A DNA stretch of 64,000 nt from Rudaea sp. 3F27F6 (GCF_005503555.1 NZ_SCNG01000002.1:62001-126000); one strand, 5' to 3'; counted from the stretch's first letter, positions 42,786 to 52,333 are shown. Numbers and translations: made by a program. The notes: generated from the letters alone by a model not told the origin.

Positions 42786-44501
42786 TTATCCCGCTCCCGT
42801 CACCGCCGCCGAATCCGGCGCCGTCGTCGGTTCCGCCGCCGGCGCGGCGAGCTTGCCGCGACCGGTGATCAGGCCGACCACGTGATAGGCAGAGAGCACC
42901 GCGCCCTCCATCCAGCCCGGAAGATAGGACACTTGATCGCCGCTGACGACGAAACGCCGATCCGCGCGCAACAGACGCTTGTACGCAGCGATATGCTGCG
43001 GGTCGTCGCGTTTCCACTCGGCCCAGCCGCCGCCGATGTACGGCACGCTTTGCCAGGCGATCGACAGGCCGGTCGCGGCGGGCACGAAGCTGCGGAATTC
43101 CGCATGCAGTCGTTCGCCGCCCTGCAGACCCACTTCCAATCGGCGGTCCAGCGGCAGTTTGCCGAAGTCGGTCGCAACGGGTTTGCCGGGCGCGTCGTAG
43201 TTGTATGCGCCGGTCAGGACCGCCGGCCCTTTGGCGAAGTAGTCCGCCGAGGGATACCACATCTGCGTGATCGGGTGATCGATCCAGCTGATGCCGCCGA
43301 AAATCTGCGGGCCGTTGCTGCCGTCAGCATTCTTCAACACTTCCCAAAAGCGCGAACTGGCCTGCCAGCCGATTTTGCAGGTCGGCGCGAATTCGACGGC
43401 GCCCACGGCCTTGAGGAAGTCCGCCTCGAACGTTTCCTTCGCCAGCACTTTGCTGAGGTGCGGCAACGGGATTGTGCTGACGCAGTAGTCGCCCTTGATG
43501 CTGCTGCCGTCGGCGAAGCCGACCGTGATGCCGTCGTTGCCATTGGTGATGCGCACGGCAGGTATGCCGCGGCGGATATTCGGCTCACCGACCTCACGCA
43601 CGAGCGCATCGACGATGCGGCGCATGCCGCCGACCGGATGGAACAGCGTAGCCTGCCAGAGATAGTCCTCCGGCTGGTAGAAGCGGTGTTTCCAGAATTC
43701 CGAATTCAACAATGCGTCGAGTTTCAACGGCGGCGGTTGCACACCCGGATCGACCACGCCGGGATCGCGGATGTAGCCGCTGCGCGTCGAGCCGTTGTAC
43801 TTGTAGGGCGGATTGGAATTCGCGCTGATGTCGCCGAAGGTGCTGAGCAGGCTCAGCAGCTTCTCGCGGTCTGCGGGAGAAAGCCGATCGTCGAGGCACT
43901 TGGTATTGACTGCCTTCGCGAGCAGCTCGGCGATATAGCCGCGCGTGTCGTTGGCGACGCGGCGATTGGCGACCGCCTGCTTTTCGAACGCGGCGTCGGT
44001 CTGAAAACGGTTTGCACGCGTCTCCATGACGTAAGGCTCCAGCGCGACGCCAAGTTGCTGGCACAGTTCCAGAAGCGCGACGTGGTGATACGGTATGCGG
44101 CCGCAGCCCGCTTCGAAGTATTGCTTGTCGGGATCGCCCGTGAACTTGCACGCCTGCGCAGGCAGACCTTCCTGATAGATGACGTTGCGCCGTTCCCTGG
44201 GGTTGGTATTGACGGTGAAGTTGCGCCCGCCATAGCGGTCCAGCGCCTCGAATACCGCAACGGCGTAACCCAGTTGTTTCAGGCGCCATGCCGCGGTCAG
44301 TCCGGCGATGCCGGCGCCGAGCACGATCACGCGCTTGCCCTGACCCGGATTGCCGCTCAGGTCCGGCGGCCCCGCGTAGGCCTCGGGCACGGTCAACAGT
44401 CCCATGGCGACCATGGTTTCGTAGACGGCCGCCGCGCCGCCGGCGATGCCGACCATTTCGAGAAATTTGCGCCGCGTGGTGGGGATAGGTTCGTCGCTCA
44501 T
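42786..44501 (-). CDS. Tat-exported flavin amine oxidase / L-amino acid oxidase-like
   Basis: 571 residues with GAGGAGC upstream of the ATG. Residues 8-43 are a twin-arginine signal (TRRKFLEMVG, then a hydrophobic stretch to PEAYA). The FAD-binding motif VIVLGAGIAGLTAAWRLKQLG lies at 58-78, in part GxGxxG at 62-67; then AVFEALDRYGGRN. The C-terminal family motif is seen in VVSGDQVSYLPGWMEGAVLSAY. Enzymes of this class oxidise amines or L-amino acids to imines with H2O2 release. Export by Tat implies cofactor loading in the cytoplasm. It follows the multicopper oxidase gene by 187 bases on the same strand and is likely in its transcription unit. Confidence 0.88.
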   Translation of the reverse strand: MSDEPIPTTRRKFLEMVGIAGGAAAVYETMVAMGLLTVPEAYAGPPDLSGNPGQGKRVIVLGAGIAGLTAAWRLKQLGYAVAVFEALDRYGGRNFTVNTNPRERRNVIYQEGLPAQACKFTGDPDKQYFEAGCGRIPYHHVALLELCQQLGVALEPYVMETRANRFQTDAAFEKQAVANRRVANDTRGYIAELLAKAVNTKCLDDRLSPADREKLLSLLSTFGDISANSNPPYKYNGSTRSGYIRDPGVVDPGVQPPPLKLDALLNSEFWKHRFYQPEDYLWQATLFHPVGGMRRIVDALVREVGEPNIRRGIPAVRITNGNDGITVGFADGSSIKGDYCVSTIPLPHLSKVLAKETFEADFLKAVGAVEFAPTCKIGWQASSRFWEVLKNADGSNGPQIFGGISWIDHPITQMWYPSADYFAKGPAVLTGAYNYDAPGKPVATDFGKLPLDRRLEVGLQGGERLHAEFRSFVPAATGLSIAWQSVPYIGGGWAEWKRDDPQHIAAYKRLLRADRRFVVSGDQVSYLPGWMEGAVLSAYHVVGLITGRGKLAAPAAEPTTAPDSAAVTGAG

Positions 44502-44688
44502 ACGTAGCTCCTCGATTGCGGATATCTCGGAAATCCTGGGAATGGCGATGCAATGCCGTACGCCAATGCGAACATCAAAACAGCGAGACGACGGGTCTAC
44601 GCCGGCGCGGGCCGGGAGGATCGCGGACAGCGTGTTTACGCCGCCATTCCCGCGATGCTCCCGCTAACGTCCTCGCGCGACGCCGCGC

Positions 44689-46716
44689 TCAGTGATGGCC
44701 TGTGCTCACGCCGCCGGCGCCGTCCGGCAGGCGGATGCTGACGTTCTGCATCATGCCCTGATCCTCGTGATCGAGGATGTGGCAATGCAGGACGAAGTCG
44801 CCGATGTAGCGTTCGTAGCGCGTGCGTATGTAGACGCGATAAACGCCCTTCGGAGGGGTGGTACCCGGGAGCGGGCCCTTCGCCCAGAGCGTGTCCTTCC
44901 ATACGCCTTTCAAGCCCGCATACTGCGGGTCCACTCCTTTTCCGTCGGGATTGTCGACCGCATCGGGCAGACTGACGTCCTTTCCGTTCGGGTCGATGAT
45001 CTTTTCGATCTGGAACGGATTGACGTGGATATGGAACGGATGCCCGGCGCGGTGCGACTCCAGTTGCCACGTCTGCGCATCGCCGAGCTTGAGCACGCGG
45101 TCGATGCGCTTCGGATCGTACGGTTCGAGATCGCTCTGGTCCGTGCCGATTTCGAACGTCGTCTTCGGCTTGCTCGTATCGATGTAGAACACGAGGTGTT
45201 GCATGTTGCCCTTCACTTCGTCGTCGGTGATGTCGGGATGCGGCACGAATTTGCTCAGGCTCAGCTTGTTGCGCAGATCGGCGACGATCTGCGACTGCAC
45301 CGAAGCCGGCATGTTCGCCTGCGCGGACTTGACCAGCGTATCGACGATGAAGCGCTCGATGTCGGGCACCTTGTCGCCCGGCGCCACGTCGACGAAGCCG
45401 ATGACCTGGCGTCCCGTCGCGGCCTGCGTCACGCTGCCGGACGCCGGCGCGGAAGCGTTGACCACGCAGTAGCGTCCCGGCTCCGGAAACGCGACGAGCA
45501 GGTCATCGCGGTAGGCCGGTTGCAGCGTGGTCAGATTGCGCTTCTGCGCGTGCTTCATCGTCAACCCGTCGGAAGCGACGACGAATTGCGGCACGACGGG
45601 ACCCGAGCACACCTGGTCGGCGAACTTTTGCTGATCTTCCGGCTTGACCTTGAGTTGGGCGAGCGACTTCAGATTGCCGCTCATGCGGCGCAGTTGGAAC
45701 GAGATCGTGTCGCGCACGCCGGCATGGATCAGGCGCCAGCGCTCGAGCGTGCCGCTACGCGCCGTGAACGTCGGCAGCACCACGCCATTGATGCTGGTGT
45801 AGTGGCCGGAGTCGCTCCAGGATGTCGAACTGAGCTGATCGTAGGATTCGATCACGCCGGTTTCGCCCGGATTGCAGGTCCAGTCGATCTTGCCGTCCTT
45901 GTATTTGAGTTTGCCGTCGGCGCCGACGCAGGCGTACTGAATCTGCTGCATGACCAGGATGCGCTCGGCGAACGGATCGCCGGACGGCGTGCGCAGCAAG
46001 GTGTCGAGGTCGCCCTGGTGGCCGACGTCCGGTTTGCGATCGCCGCGCACGATCAGCGCGCCGCCCATGCCGCTCGACACTTGCAGCGCCGTCGAACCGT
46101 GGCGGTGGGTGTGATACCAGAACGTGCCCGAAGGATGATCCGCGGGGATGTTGTATTCGTACTGGAAGCTCACGCCGGGATTGATCGACAGCAGCACGTT
46201 GTCGCTGTTGCCGGTCGGCGACACCCACAGGCCGTGCGAATGCAGGTTGGTGCCGTTGAAGCAATGCGGCGTGTTCACCGGCAGGTGGCCGTTGGTGCAA
46301 TCGGGGTCGGCGGGCAGCTTGTTGTGCAGCGAGATGCGCACCGTTTCGCCCGGCGTGACCTCGATCGTCGGCGCGACGAACGGCGCGTTCGGATCGACGC
46401 CGCGGCCGGTATAACTACGCAGGTGCACCTTGTCCCACAGCCCCGAGGCGGGATTGAAAAGTTTGTTGTCGGTGTAGGCGATGTCGAGGTCGAGCGCCAC
46501 CTCGCGCGGCGCTTCGCCGCGCGGCAATGCGGTCGCCGCGAGGCGAAGATCCGAGCGCAGCAGCACGGGCGGATTGTGCAGCTCACGCGCGTCGGACGCA
46601 TCGGGTGCGTCGGCGGCCATGGCCGTAGACAGCGCGAAACCGACGGAGCAAGCCACGATGCAGCGTTTGATCGCCGACAGCAGGATCGGCCGCGGTCGCG
46701 AAATCGTCATAGTCAT
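44689..46716 (-). CDS. Exported multicopper oxidase (laccase-like)
   Basis: 675 residues; the ATG at 46716 is chosen because AGGGGG lies seven bases upstream and a signal peptide follows (CIVACSVGFALSTAMAADA). All four copper motifs are present in order: HSHGLW near residue 160, WYHTHRHG near 200, HPFHIHVNPFQ near 560 and HCHILDHEDQGMM near 645. The last provides the type 1 Cys, His and axial Met, so the enzyme should be active. It oxidises phenols or metals outside the cytoplasm, reducing O2 to water. Insertions between the domains make it longer than CueO/CotA (about 510-530). Its upstream region is homologous to that of the tyrosinase/LodA operon. Confidence 0.92.
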   Translation of the reverse strand: MTMTISRPRPILLSAIKRCIVACSVGFALSTAMAADAPDASDARELHNPPVLLRSDLRLAATALPRGEAPREVALDLDIAYTDNKLFNPASGLWDKVHLRSYTGRGVDPNAPFVAPTIEVTPGETVRISLHNKLPADPDCTNGHLPVNTPHCFNGTNLHSHGLWVSPTGNSDNVLLSINPGVSFQYEYNIPADHPSGTFWYHTHRHGSTALQVSSGMGGALIVRGDRKPDVGHQGDLDTLLRTPSGDPFAERILVMQQIQYACVGADGKLKYKDGKIDWTCNPGETGVIESYDQLSSTSWSDSGHYTSINGVVLPTFTARSGTLERWRLIHAGVRDTISFQLRRMSGNLKSLAQLKVKPEDQQKFADQVCSGPVVPQFVVASDGLTMKHAQKRNLTTLQPAYRDDLLVAFPEPGRYCVVNASAPASGSVTQAATGRQVIGFVDVAPGDKVPDIERFIVDTLVKSAQANMPASVQSQIVADLRNKLSLSKFVPHPDITDDEVKGNMQHLVFYIDTSKPKTTFEIGTDQSDLEPYDPKRIDRVLKLGDAQTWQLESHRAGHPFHIHVNPFQIEKIIDPNGKDVSLPDAVDNPDGKGVDPQYAGLKGVWKDTLWAKGPLPGTTPPKGVYRVYIRTRYERYIGDFVLHCHILDHEDQGMMQNVSIRLPDGAGGVSTGHH

Positions 46717-47433
46717 TGCAATTCCCCCTGAAATGTCTGAATGGACGAATGTGTAAATGCTTGGAAGCTGTGTTGCGATCGGCTTGCACAGAGATGCGGA
46801 ATAACCCTCCACGCGCCCGTCCGGCACCGGCGCGCAATCGGTAAACAAATGCGCATCCGCAAGGCTTGAGCAAAATCGGTTCGCCCTGCCCTGCGCATAC
46901 AGTTTGGGTAGCGAGGAATCGCGGAAAGCCATGTCGAATTCCTTTCAGCGAAAAACGGAGCGACAGAGGCCCTCGGGCTGCGAATAGCCCGATAAATTTT
47001 TCCCGAAAAGCCCCCTTACAACCGATGCGAAAGAAAAATCATTCGCTCTCGGCAATGCCGCACATCAGTTACCGCGGATGCTTCGTTTCCAGCACAGCTA
47101 TGCGCGGCAAATCTAAATCAAACGTAGCCGGTAATCTGAGATATTCATCGCGCTTACTTTATTAAAAATGTAAATTCGGCGCGTTTTATCCAATCCGGCT
47201 GCGCAACGACGAAGCATCTTTTTCCGCCGTGGAAGCATTATTGAAAAGATAAAATATCTCGGTGCAATTCCACGCCGGCAGGCGATGCGGCAAGGTTGAG
47301 CGACGGGGACTTGGAGCCGCCAGATTGGATGCGGCGCTTCGGCGGCGCTGGATGGCGATCGAAATTCATCGGAGCTGCCGCACGCCGATCTCGCTTGCGC
47401 ATCATGCATCGATCTGGCGAGAGAACTTCCGGA
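46717..47433. other. 717-bp upstream region of the multicopper oxidase gene
   Basis: No supported gene. The reading that extends the oxidase frame to 46932 is unlikely to be translated, as the signal peptide begins at 46716. The zone holds copy B of the shared element (46928-47160). From 47161 to 47433 I see AT-rich stretches and a patch at 47258-47345 that faintly resembles the start of an FMN riboswitch (see rejected items), but nothing I can support. Confidence 0.55.
46928..47160 (-). promoter_or_regulatory. Shared upstream element, copy B (multicopper oxidase)
   Basis: Homologous to 36075-36311, same orientation relative to the downstream oxidase. The core is 46970-47019. On the coding strand the TCGGGCT/AGCCCGA 7-bp stem has the six-base loop ATTCGC instead of GCTC, so the arms are conserved but not the loop. 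Between the stem and AAAAGCCCCC one base is missing relative to copy A, which argues against a coding role. The core begins about 255 bases before the oxidase ATG. Blocks near 46934 (GTCGAATTCCTTT versus GACGAATTTCTTT in copy A) and near 47113 (TAAATCAAA) are also shared. Confidence 0.7.
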
Positions 47434-48180
47434 TCAAAGTTCCAGTTGATCGAGAAGATCCTTGAAAAGATTTTTCCGCGGCATCGTTTCCAACGGAATA
47501 TCCGCGTCCTCGAACCACGATTTCTCCGCTTCCGGGTGCGGGCCGCTCAAGACCACAATGCCCTTGCCGAAGGAATAGCGCGCAGCAGCCAGATCTCCGT
47601 TTTCGTAGATGGCAATCGCGCGGAAGCGTTTATCGAGCGGTTGCGGCTGCAAGTAGGGACCATCCTGGTAAAAGACCTTGTCTTTCTTGTCTGCCCAGCG
47701 AACGGAAATGGCTGCATCCTCGATCGTCTTGATCGGAAATCCCGGGCGCCCGACTTCGGAGTCGAGCTCCTGGGCGACAAGGCCGATTCCGGATGCGTCG
47801 GCGAGATAGGCTCCCATGCACAAACCGACATAGCGGCCGCCGCGCTCGACAAAACGTCGGATGGCGTCTACTCGGTTATCGCCCAGGCTGTCCAGCGCTC
47901 CCTGGATGTCTTGACCACCGCCCGGCTGCACGTAGATGTCGTAGCGAGCCAGACTCGCATTCGAAACATCCACGGGTTCGTCCGGACCGACAAAGTCGAC
48001 CTGATAGCGCCTGCCTGAATTTTCGACAGCGCGTTTTGCGGCCTCCGGACAGGTTTCGCACGCAGCAGGCCCACGATACACAGCGACGCGAGTCGGTTTG
48101 TCCGGCATATCGGCAATCGCTGCTGCAGGCATTGTTGTCGACAACATCAAGACCATCAGCAGCGTGCTGAGAAGATTCAT
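47434..48180 (-). CDS. Exported BPL_N-domain protein (class I amidotransferase-like fold)
   Basis: 248 residues from the ATG at 48180, with GGGAG five bases upstream. A signal peptide occupies 1-24 (LLSTLLMVLMLSTTMPAAA). The rest matches the N-terminal domain of biotin-protein-ligase-like proteins: VAVYRGPAACETCPEA, YDIYVQPGGGQDIQ, then the nucleophile-elbow-like GGRYVGLCMGAYLA with Cys, and IVVLSGPHPEAEKSW. This fold is related to glutamine amidotransferases, but there is no biotin ligase domain. The function of secreted members is unknown. It lies tail-first toward the multicopper oxidase upstream region and has its own ribosome site. Confidence 0.8.
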   Translation of the reverse strand: MNLLSTLLMVLMLSTTMPAAAIADMPDKPTRVAVYRGPAACETCPEAAKRAVENSGRRYQVDFVGPDEPVDVSNASLARYDIYVQPGGGQDIQGALDSLGDNRVDAIRRFVERGGRYVGLCMGAYLADASGIGLVAQELDSEVGRPGFPIKTIEDAAISVRWADKKDKVFYQDGPYLQPQPLDKRFRAIAIYENGDLAAARYSFGKGIVVLSGPHPEAEKSWFEDADIPLETMPRKNLFKDLLDQLEL

Positions 48181-48441
48181 TTCGACTCCCGAAAATAACG
48201 ATTGCATGCCAGCAAGGCGCATTAGACCTCGCCAACGACCGGCTTGGATGAATTGGTCCGGAACAAACATTATTGGAATGGCAAGGGCAAGATATTCGAA
48301 CTGCCGCCTCGTGCCTGGGCCACTTGCCAAGCCCGGCAAGCGGCCATGTCTTTCGGAAGTTCGTTGTGCTCGAATCGCATTCACCGCGAAGGCGAGCAGC
48401 CTCGGTGCACTGCTCGCCCGATCCACATCACCGCGCTGCGC

Positions 48442-48897
48442 TCACTTCACTTTGCTGCCCAGGCTGCGCACCACCACCCATTTTCCGGCGCGCTTTTCGG
48501 CAAGGTCCATCCAGACGAACTGGCCGCTCGCCTCTTTGCCGTTGCGGCTCCTCTTTTCGGTAACGCTGCCTTGGATCGTCGCGACATTGCCGAATACCTG
48601 CACGTTCATAGAGTTGATCTCGAACGCCTCGAGCTTGTCGTTGCCGGACTTGAAATTGCTGAGCACGCTCTCCTTGGTGACCAGCTTGCCGGACGATCCG
48701 ACGGAAACCCAATCGTCCGCAAAGATCTGATTGAGCTTGTCGATATCGGCTGCCACCATGGCATCTCCCAGATCTTGTGCTTGTTGCTTCAGCGCAGCGA
48801 CCGCGGCCGCGTCTTCGGCAGGTGTGATTGGTGGATTGGCGAGTGCCGGTCCAACGCATGCACATGCAAATAGAATCGATGCGACCAGTGTTTTCAT
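48442..48897 (-). CDS. Exported NTF2-like protein (DUF4440 type)
   Basis: 151 residues with a signal peptide 1-20 (LVASILFACACVGPALA). The remainder is one NTF2/SnoaL fold: a helical start (AALKQQAQDLGDAMVAADIDKLNQIFADDW), then beta strands VQVFGNVATIQGSVTEK and GQFVWMDLAEKRAGKWVVVRS. Members bind small ligands or act as isomerases; this one has no obvious catalytic pair. It is divergent from a LytS-type kinase gene with 240 bases between, which contain nothing else recognisable. Confidence 0.85.
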   Translation of the reverse strand: MKTLVASILFACACVGPALANPPITPAEDAAAVAALKQQAQDLGDAMVAADIDKLNQIFADDWVSVGSSGKLVTKESVLSNFKSGNDKLEAFEINSMNVQVFGNVATIQGSVTEKRSRNGKEASGQFVWMDLAEKRAGKWVVVRSLGSKVK

Positions 48898-49136
48898 TGC
48901 TGTATCTCCGGTAGGTTGGATGGGATAAGAATTGAACGATTGAGAGAACGTTCCTTTGCCCGGCTCTGGGTTTGTCCGCTGCGAAGCCCGGTCTTGCTCT
49001 GCACGCTTCCACTCGGGAAGTGTCGGAATTCAGTATAGGTACGGCATTCCGGCGCACCCAAACCGCTTACTGCAGCCCGGCAGCTACTCGTTGCATCCGT
49101 GATCCTGCGACGGTTCGTTGGCATAGACTGGCGGGC

Positions 49137-50234
49137 ATGATCGAAACCCACACCGGCATGCGTCCCACTCGTTGGCGCTGGATCGCGGCGATCTGGCTCG
49201 CGGGCGGATTGTTCGACGCAAGCCAGACCGTGCTGGTGATGCACGCGGAAGGCCGCCACCATCCTTGGCCGCCGCTCTTCGCCACCGAGCTGGTGTCCTG
49301 GCTGCCGTGGGCGCTCGCCACTTCGTTCATTGTCGATCTGGCGCGGCGCTATCCGCTCAATCGCGCCGTGAACCTGCGCGGCGCTGCCGTGCATCTGGCG
49401 GTCTTCATCTGCCTCAGCGTGATTACCGAGCTATGGTCCGCGTCGCTCCAGGTGCTCTTCAATCCGTGGGGCAATCGGCAGTGGCCGACGTTCGTAAACT
49501 CGTTCAGTACGACACTGATCTTCCAAGCGCTCACGTTTCTTATCGCCTACATGCTGATATTGACGGCCACTTATCTGGTCGATGCACGCGAGCGCATCGC
49601 GCGTCAGGCATCCGAAACGGCGCAACTCAACGAAGAACTCTCCAAGGCGCAGCTTGCTGCGCTGCGCAGCCAGATCGAACCGCACTTCCTCTACAACACG
49701 CTCAATTCCATCGCGGGCCTGGTACGCGATCAGCGCAGCGATCAAGCGGTCAGCATGATCGTCGGACTCAGCGAGTTTCTCCGCCGCGCCTCGGAGGATT
49801 CGAGCCGAGCGTTAGTGACTCTGGCTGAGGAAGTTGAATATCTGCAGCGCTATCTCGACATCCAGACAGTCCGCTTCGAAGAACGCCTTCAGATCAGCGT
49901 CGATATCCCGGCGGAGCTGTTGCAGGCGCGGGTGCCGAATCTGCTGTTGCAGCCGCTCGTGGAAAACGCGATCAAGCACGGCATTGCCAAACGTCTTGCC
50001 GGAGGAAACGTGCGCGTTGCCGGCATGCGCCGTGACGACAAACTTTTCCTCAGCGTCTACAACGACGCGCCGACGTCAGCTGCCGACTCGCCGGCAACGC
50101 ACACCGGCATCGGCCTCGACAATCTGCGCACGCGATTGCAAATCCTCTACGGCGGCGAGTCCGGCCTGCAACTCAGGCGTGTCGAGACCGGCGGTGTGGA
50201 GGTTGTCGTCACCCTGCCCTTTATGGAGGCGTGA
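49137..50234 (+). CDS. LytS/YehU-type sensor histidine kinase
   Basis: 365 residues from the ATG at 49137; an upstream open stretch in frame is not conserved. Four transmembrane helices lie within about 12-150. The His-kinase domain starts with AQLAALRSQIEPHFLYNTLNSIAGL, where the phospho-acceptor is the His of EPHFLYN, followed by the ATP-binding N box LLQPLVENAIKHGI and G box GIGLDNLRTRL. It is directly followed by a LytTR response regulator with no gap. Such pairs often control alginate, bacteriocin or cell-envelope genes. Confidence 0.92.
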   Translation: MIETHTGMRPTRWRWIAAIWLAGGLFDASQTVLVMHAEGRHHPWPPLFATELVSWLPWALATSFIVDLARRYPLNRAVNLRGAAVHLAVFICLSVITELWSASLQVLFNPWGNRQWPTFVNSFSTTLIFQALTFLIAYMLILTATYLVDARERIARQASETAQLNEELSKAQLAALRSQIEPHFLYNTLNSIAGLVRDQRSDQAVSMIVGLSEFLRRASEDSSRALVTLAEEVEYLQRYLDIQTVRFEERLQISVDIPAELLQARVPNLLLQPLVENAIKHGIAKRLAGGNVRVAGMRRDDKLFLSVYNDAPTSAADSPATHTGIGLDNLRTRLQILYGGESGLQLRRVETGGVEVVVTLPFMEA

Positions 50235-50978
50235 ATGACGTCTCCCGACCTGCCCGCTTCGCCGATACGCGCGCTGATCGTCGATGACGAATCCTTGGCG
50301 CGGCGCAACCTCAGCGTGCTTCTGCGCCGGGACCCCGATATCGGCGCCATCGTCGAATGCGCGTCGGGCCTGGAGGCGATCGAGGCCATGCAGAAATCGA
50401 ACTACGACCTGATGTTTCTCGACGTGCAGATGCCCGAATGCGGCGGCTTCGACGTACTGGAGCTGCTCGGCGCCGATCTGCCGCCGGCGATCGTCTTCGT
50501 TACCGCCTATGAAGAATATGCGCTCCGTGCTTTTGAAGCCGGAGCGCTCGACTATCTACTGAAACCGTTCGACGACGCGCGTTTCAGCCGCGCCTTGAAT
50601 CGCGCCAAAGACAAGATTGCGCATTACTCGCCGCCGCAGTCGCACCAGGCGAAACGGCTCGTGGTGAAAAGCCGCGGACAGGTGCTGTTTCTCGATGTGG
50701 CGGACATCGACTGGGTCGAGGCGGCCGGCTACTACGCCTGCCTGCATGTCGGCACTGACACCCACATCCTGCGGCGGACGCTGTCGGATCTCGAGCGCGA
50801 CCTCGGCGATGAAAAATTCGCGCGCATCCATCGATCGATCATCGTCAACCTCGGCAGAGTCCGCGGGCTTGAGCTGCAAGACAGTGGAGACTACGAAGTC
50901 GTCTTGAACTCGCAGGATCGATTGCGCCTGAGCAGGCGCTTCCGCAAGAGATTCGAGGAGCGTCTAAGTGCCCGCTGA
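50235..50978 (+). CDS. LytTR-family response regulator
   Basis: 247 residues, starting on the base after the kinase stop codon. The receiver domain spans 10-130 with DDE near 17-19, phospho-acceptor Asp in LMFLDVQMPECGG, and Lys in LLKPFDD. A LytTR DNA-binding domain covers about 140-245 (LVVKSRGQVLFLDVADIDWVEAAGYYACLHV, in parts; ARIHRSIIVNLGRV). It acts with the adjoining kinase. No LytTR site pair was searched for exhaustively. Confidence 0.93.
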   Translation: MTSPDLPASPIRALIVDDESLARRNLSVLLRRDPDIGAIVECASGLEAIEAMQKSNYDLMFLDVQMPECGGFDVLELLGADLPPAIVFVTAYEEYALRAFEAGALDYLLKPFDDARFSRALNRAKDKIAHYSPPQSHQAKRLVVKSRGQVLFLDVADIDWVEAAGYYACLHVGTDTHILRRTLSDLERDLGDEKFARIHRSIIVNLGRVRGLELQDSGDYEVVLNSQDRLRLSRRFRKRFEERLSAR

Positions 50979-51137
50979 GCGCGCGGCGCGACGACTGCGG
51001 CTTATTGCCGGCGCATAAATTGCCCTGTACACGTGCAGTTCGATCGATGTGTCGAATCCGCGAAGCGGAAGATCACACTCGGGCGATGGTGAGCATTCGC
51101 CGTCCATGCTGCGAACACAGCGAAATGCGGTCGGGAG

Positions 51138-52187
51138 CTAGACGATTTGCAGCGCTCCGGATTCGGGCAGGCGCGTGACCAAGTCCGCACCGGCCAGCCT
51201 GGATGGCGTGTAGGCGCCGCCCGCAGGCCGGTTTTTCATCAGATGCTCTATCACTGCGAGCGAGCCGGTGACGGTCAGGCTGTAGCCGTTGGCGGTGCGA
51301 ATGCGAGCGACCTTCTTCTCGCCGCGCGCATTGCTTGCCTCACCCCAGACGAAGGTGGGCATGCGCGCACGCTTCTCCTCGCTGGGGCCTTTGACTGTTC
51401 TGGCAATACGCGCTTTGATCAGCTTCTGCACCAGCGAAAGCCGTAAAAACGGCCGCAGCCAATTGGCACGCCTGGCGTTGGCGATCATCGCCGGAGATCC
51501 GGGGATGTATACCTCGATGTTCGCAATGCCGGTGCTGTAGTAGGCGGTCGACACATCGCCCCACGGAATCGTCATCGCGTCCTTCTCGCCATCGCCGAAG
51601 TCGATGCGACGCACCTTGAACGCGAGCGGCACGCTGACGATCTTGCCGTCGCGGCGCACCTTGCCACCCTGGGCCAGACCTTCGACCGAGGTTTTCGCAG
51701 TTCCGGGCGACATTCCCGAGCGCGAATCGAATCCCAAGGCCAGATGCGTCGCATCCGGCAGCGCGGCTTTCAGCGCCGCGGCGACACAGTCAGTCGGGAT
51801 GACATCGAAGCCGACGCCGGGACAGAGGACGACGTCGGCGGCACGCGCACGTTCGTTCAACGACTGCACCAACTCGAACACCGCGATCTCGCCGGTGATG
51901 TCGAGATAGTGCACGCGAGCCTGCAGGCATGCCTGCATCATCGGCTCGGCCGTCGCCGAAAACGGACCTGCACAGTTCAATATGACGGACTGGCCTTCGA
52001 TCTGCCGGGACGCCTCAACGGCATCGTCGAGACCGAAGCCGCGAGCTTCGAGGCCGAGTTCGCGCGCCAGCAATTCAATCTTTTCCCGGCTGCGACCGGC
52101 CAGTACGGGTTTGAGTCCGCGCCGCGCAGCCTCACGCGCAATGAGTTCGCCGGTGTAACCGTTGGCGCCGTAGATCATCCATTTCAT
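51138..52187 (-). CDS. Saccharopine dehydrogenase-like / trans-acting enoyl reductase family protein
   Basis: 349 residues. A Rossmann nucleotide-binding start MIYGANGYTGELIAREAARRG (GxxGxxG variant at 8-14) is followed by VLAGRSREKIELLARELG and LNCAGPFSATAEPMMQACLQ, which is the family plan. It lacks the membrane segment and length of true saccharopine dehydrogenases, and is nearer the trans-acting enoyl reductases of lipid biosynthesis. It probably reduces a double bond or carbonyl with NAD(P)H; the substrate is unknown. No operon partner is evident. Confidence 0.82.
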   Translation of the reverse strand: MKWMIYGANGYTGELIAREAARRGLKPVLAGRSREKIELLARELGLEARGFGLDDAVEASRQIEGQSVILNCAGPFSATAEPMMQACLQARVHYLDITGEIAVFELVQSLNERARAADVVLCPGVGFDVIPTDCVAAALKAALPDATHLALGFDSRSGMSPGTAKTSVEGLAQGGKVRRDGKIVSVPLAFKVRRIDFGDGEKDAMTIPWGDVSTAYYSTGIANIEVYIPGSPAMIANARRANWLRPFLRLSLVQKLIKARIARTVKGPSEEKRARMPTFVWGEASNARGEKKVARIRTANGYSLTVTGSLAVIEHLMKNRPAGGAYTPSRLAGADLVTRLPESGALQIV

Positions 52188-52333
52188 CGTGGAGGACTCG
52201 CGTTATTCGGTTGACCTCAGCGCGGACTGTTCTCGCGCAGATCGCAAATTTCTTCCAGCTCGAATCTATCTCGTTCGACGGCGCCGGCAGGACCGCCACG
52301 CGGCCCAATCCGCAGCCGCGAGCTCCGATTCCG

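Noticed and set aside
46717-46932. A 72-residue N-terminal extension of the multicopper oxidase
   Set aside because: The extension is not signal-like, while the ATG at 46716 has AGGGGG upstream and a proper signal peptide after it.
47258-47345. FMN riboswitch-like start (GGTGCAATTCC, then GCCGGC) on the plus strand
   Set aside because: Only the first segment resembles the RFN element. The internal conserved segments are missing, the P2 stem is only two pairs, and no plus-strand riboflavin gene follows.
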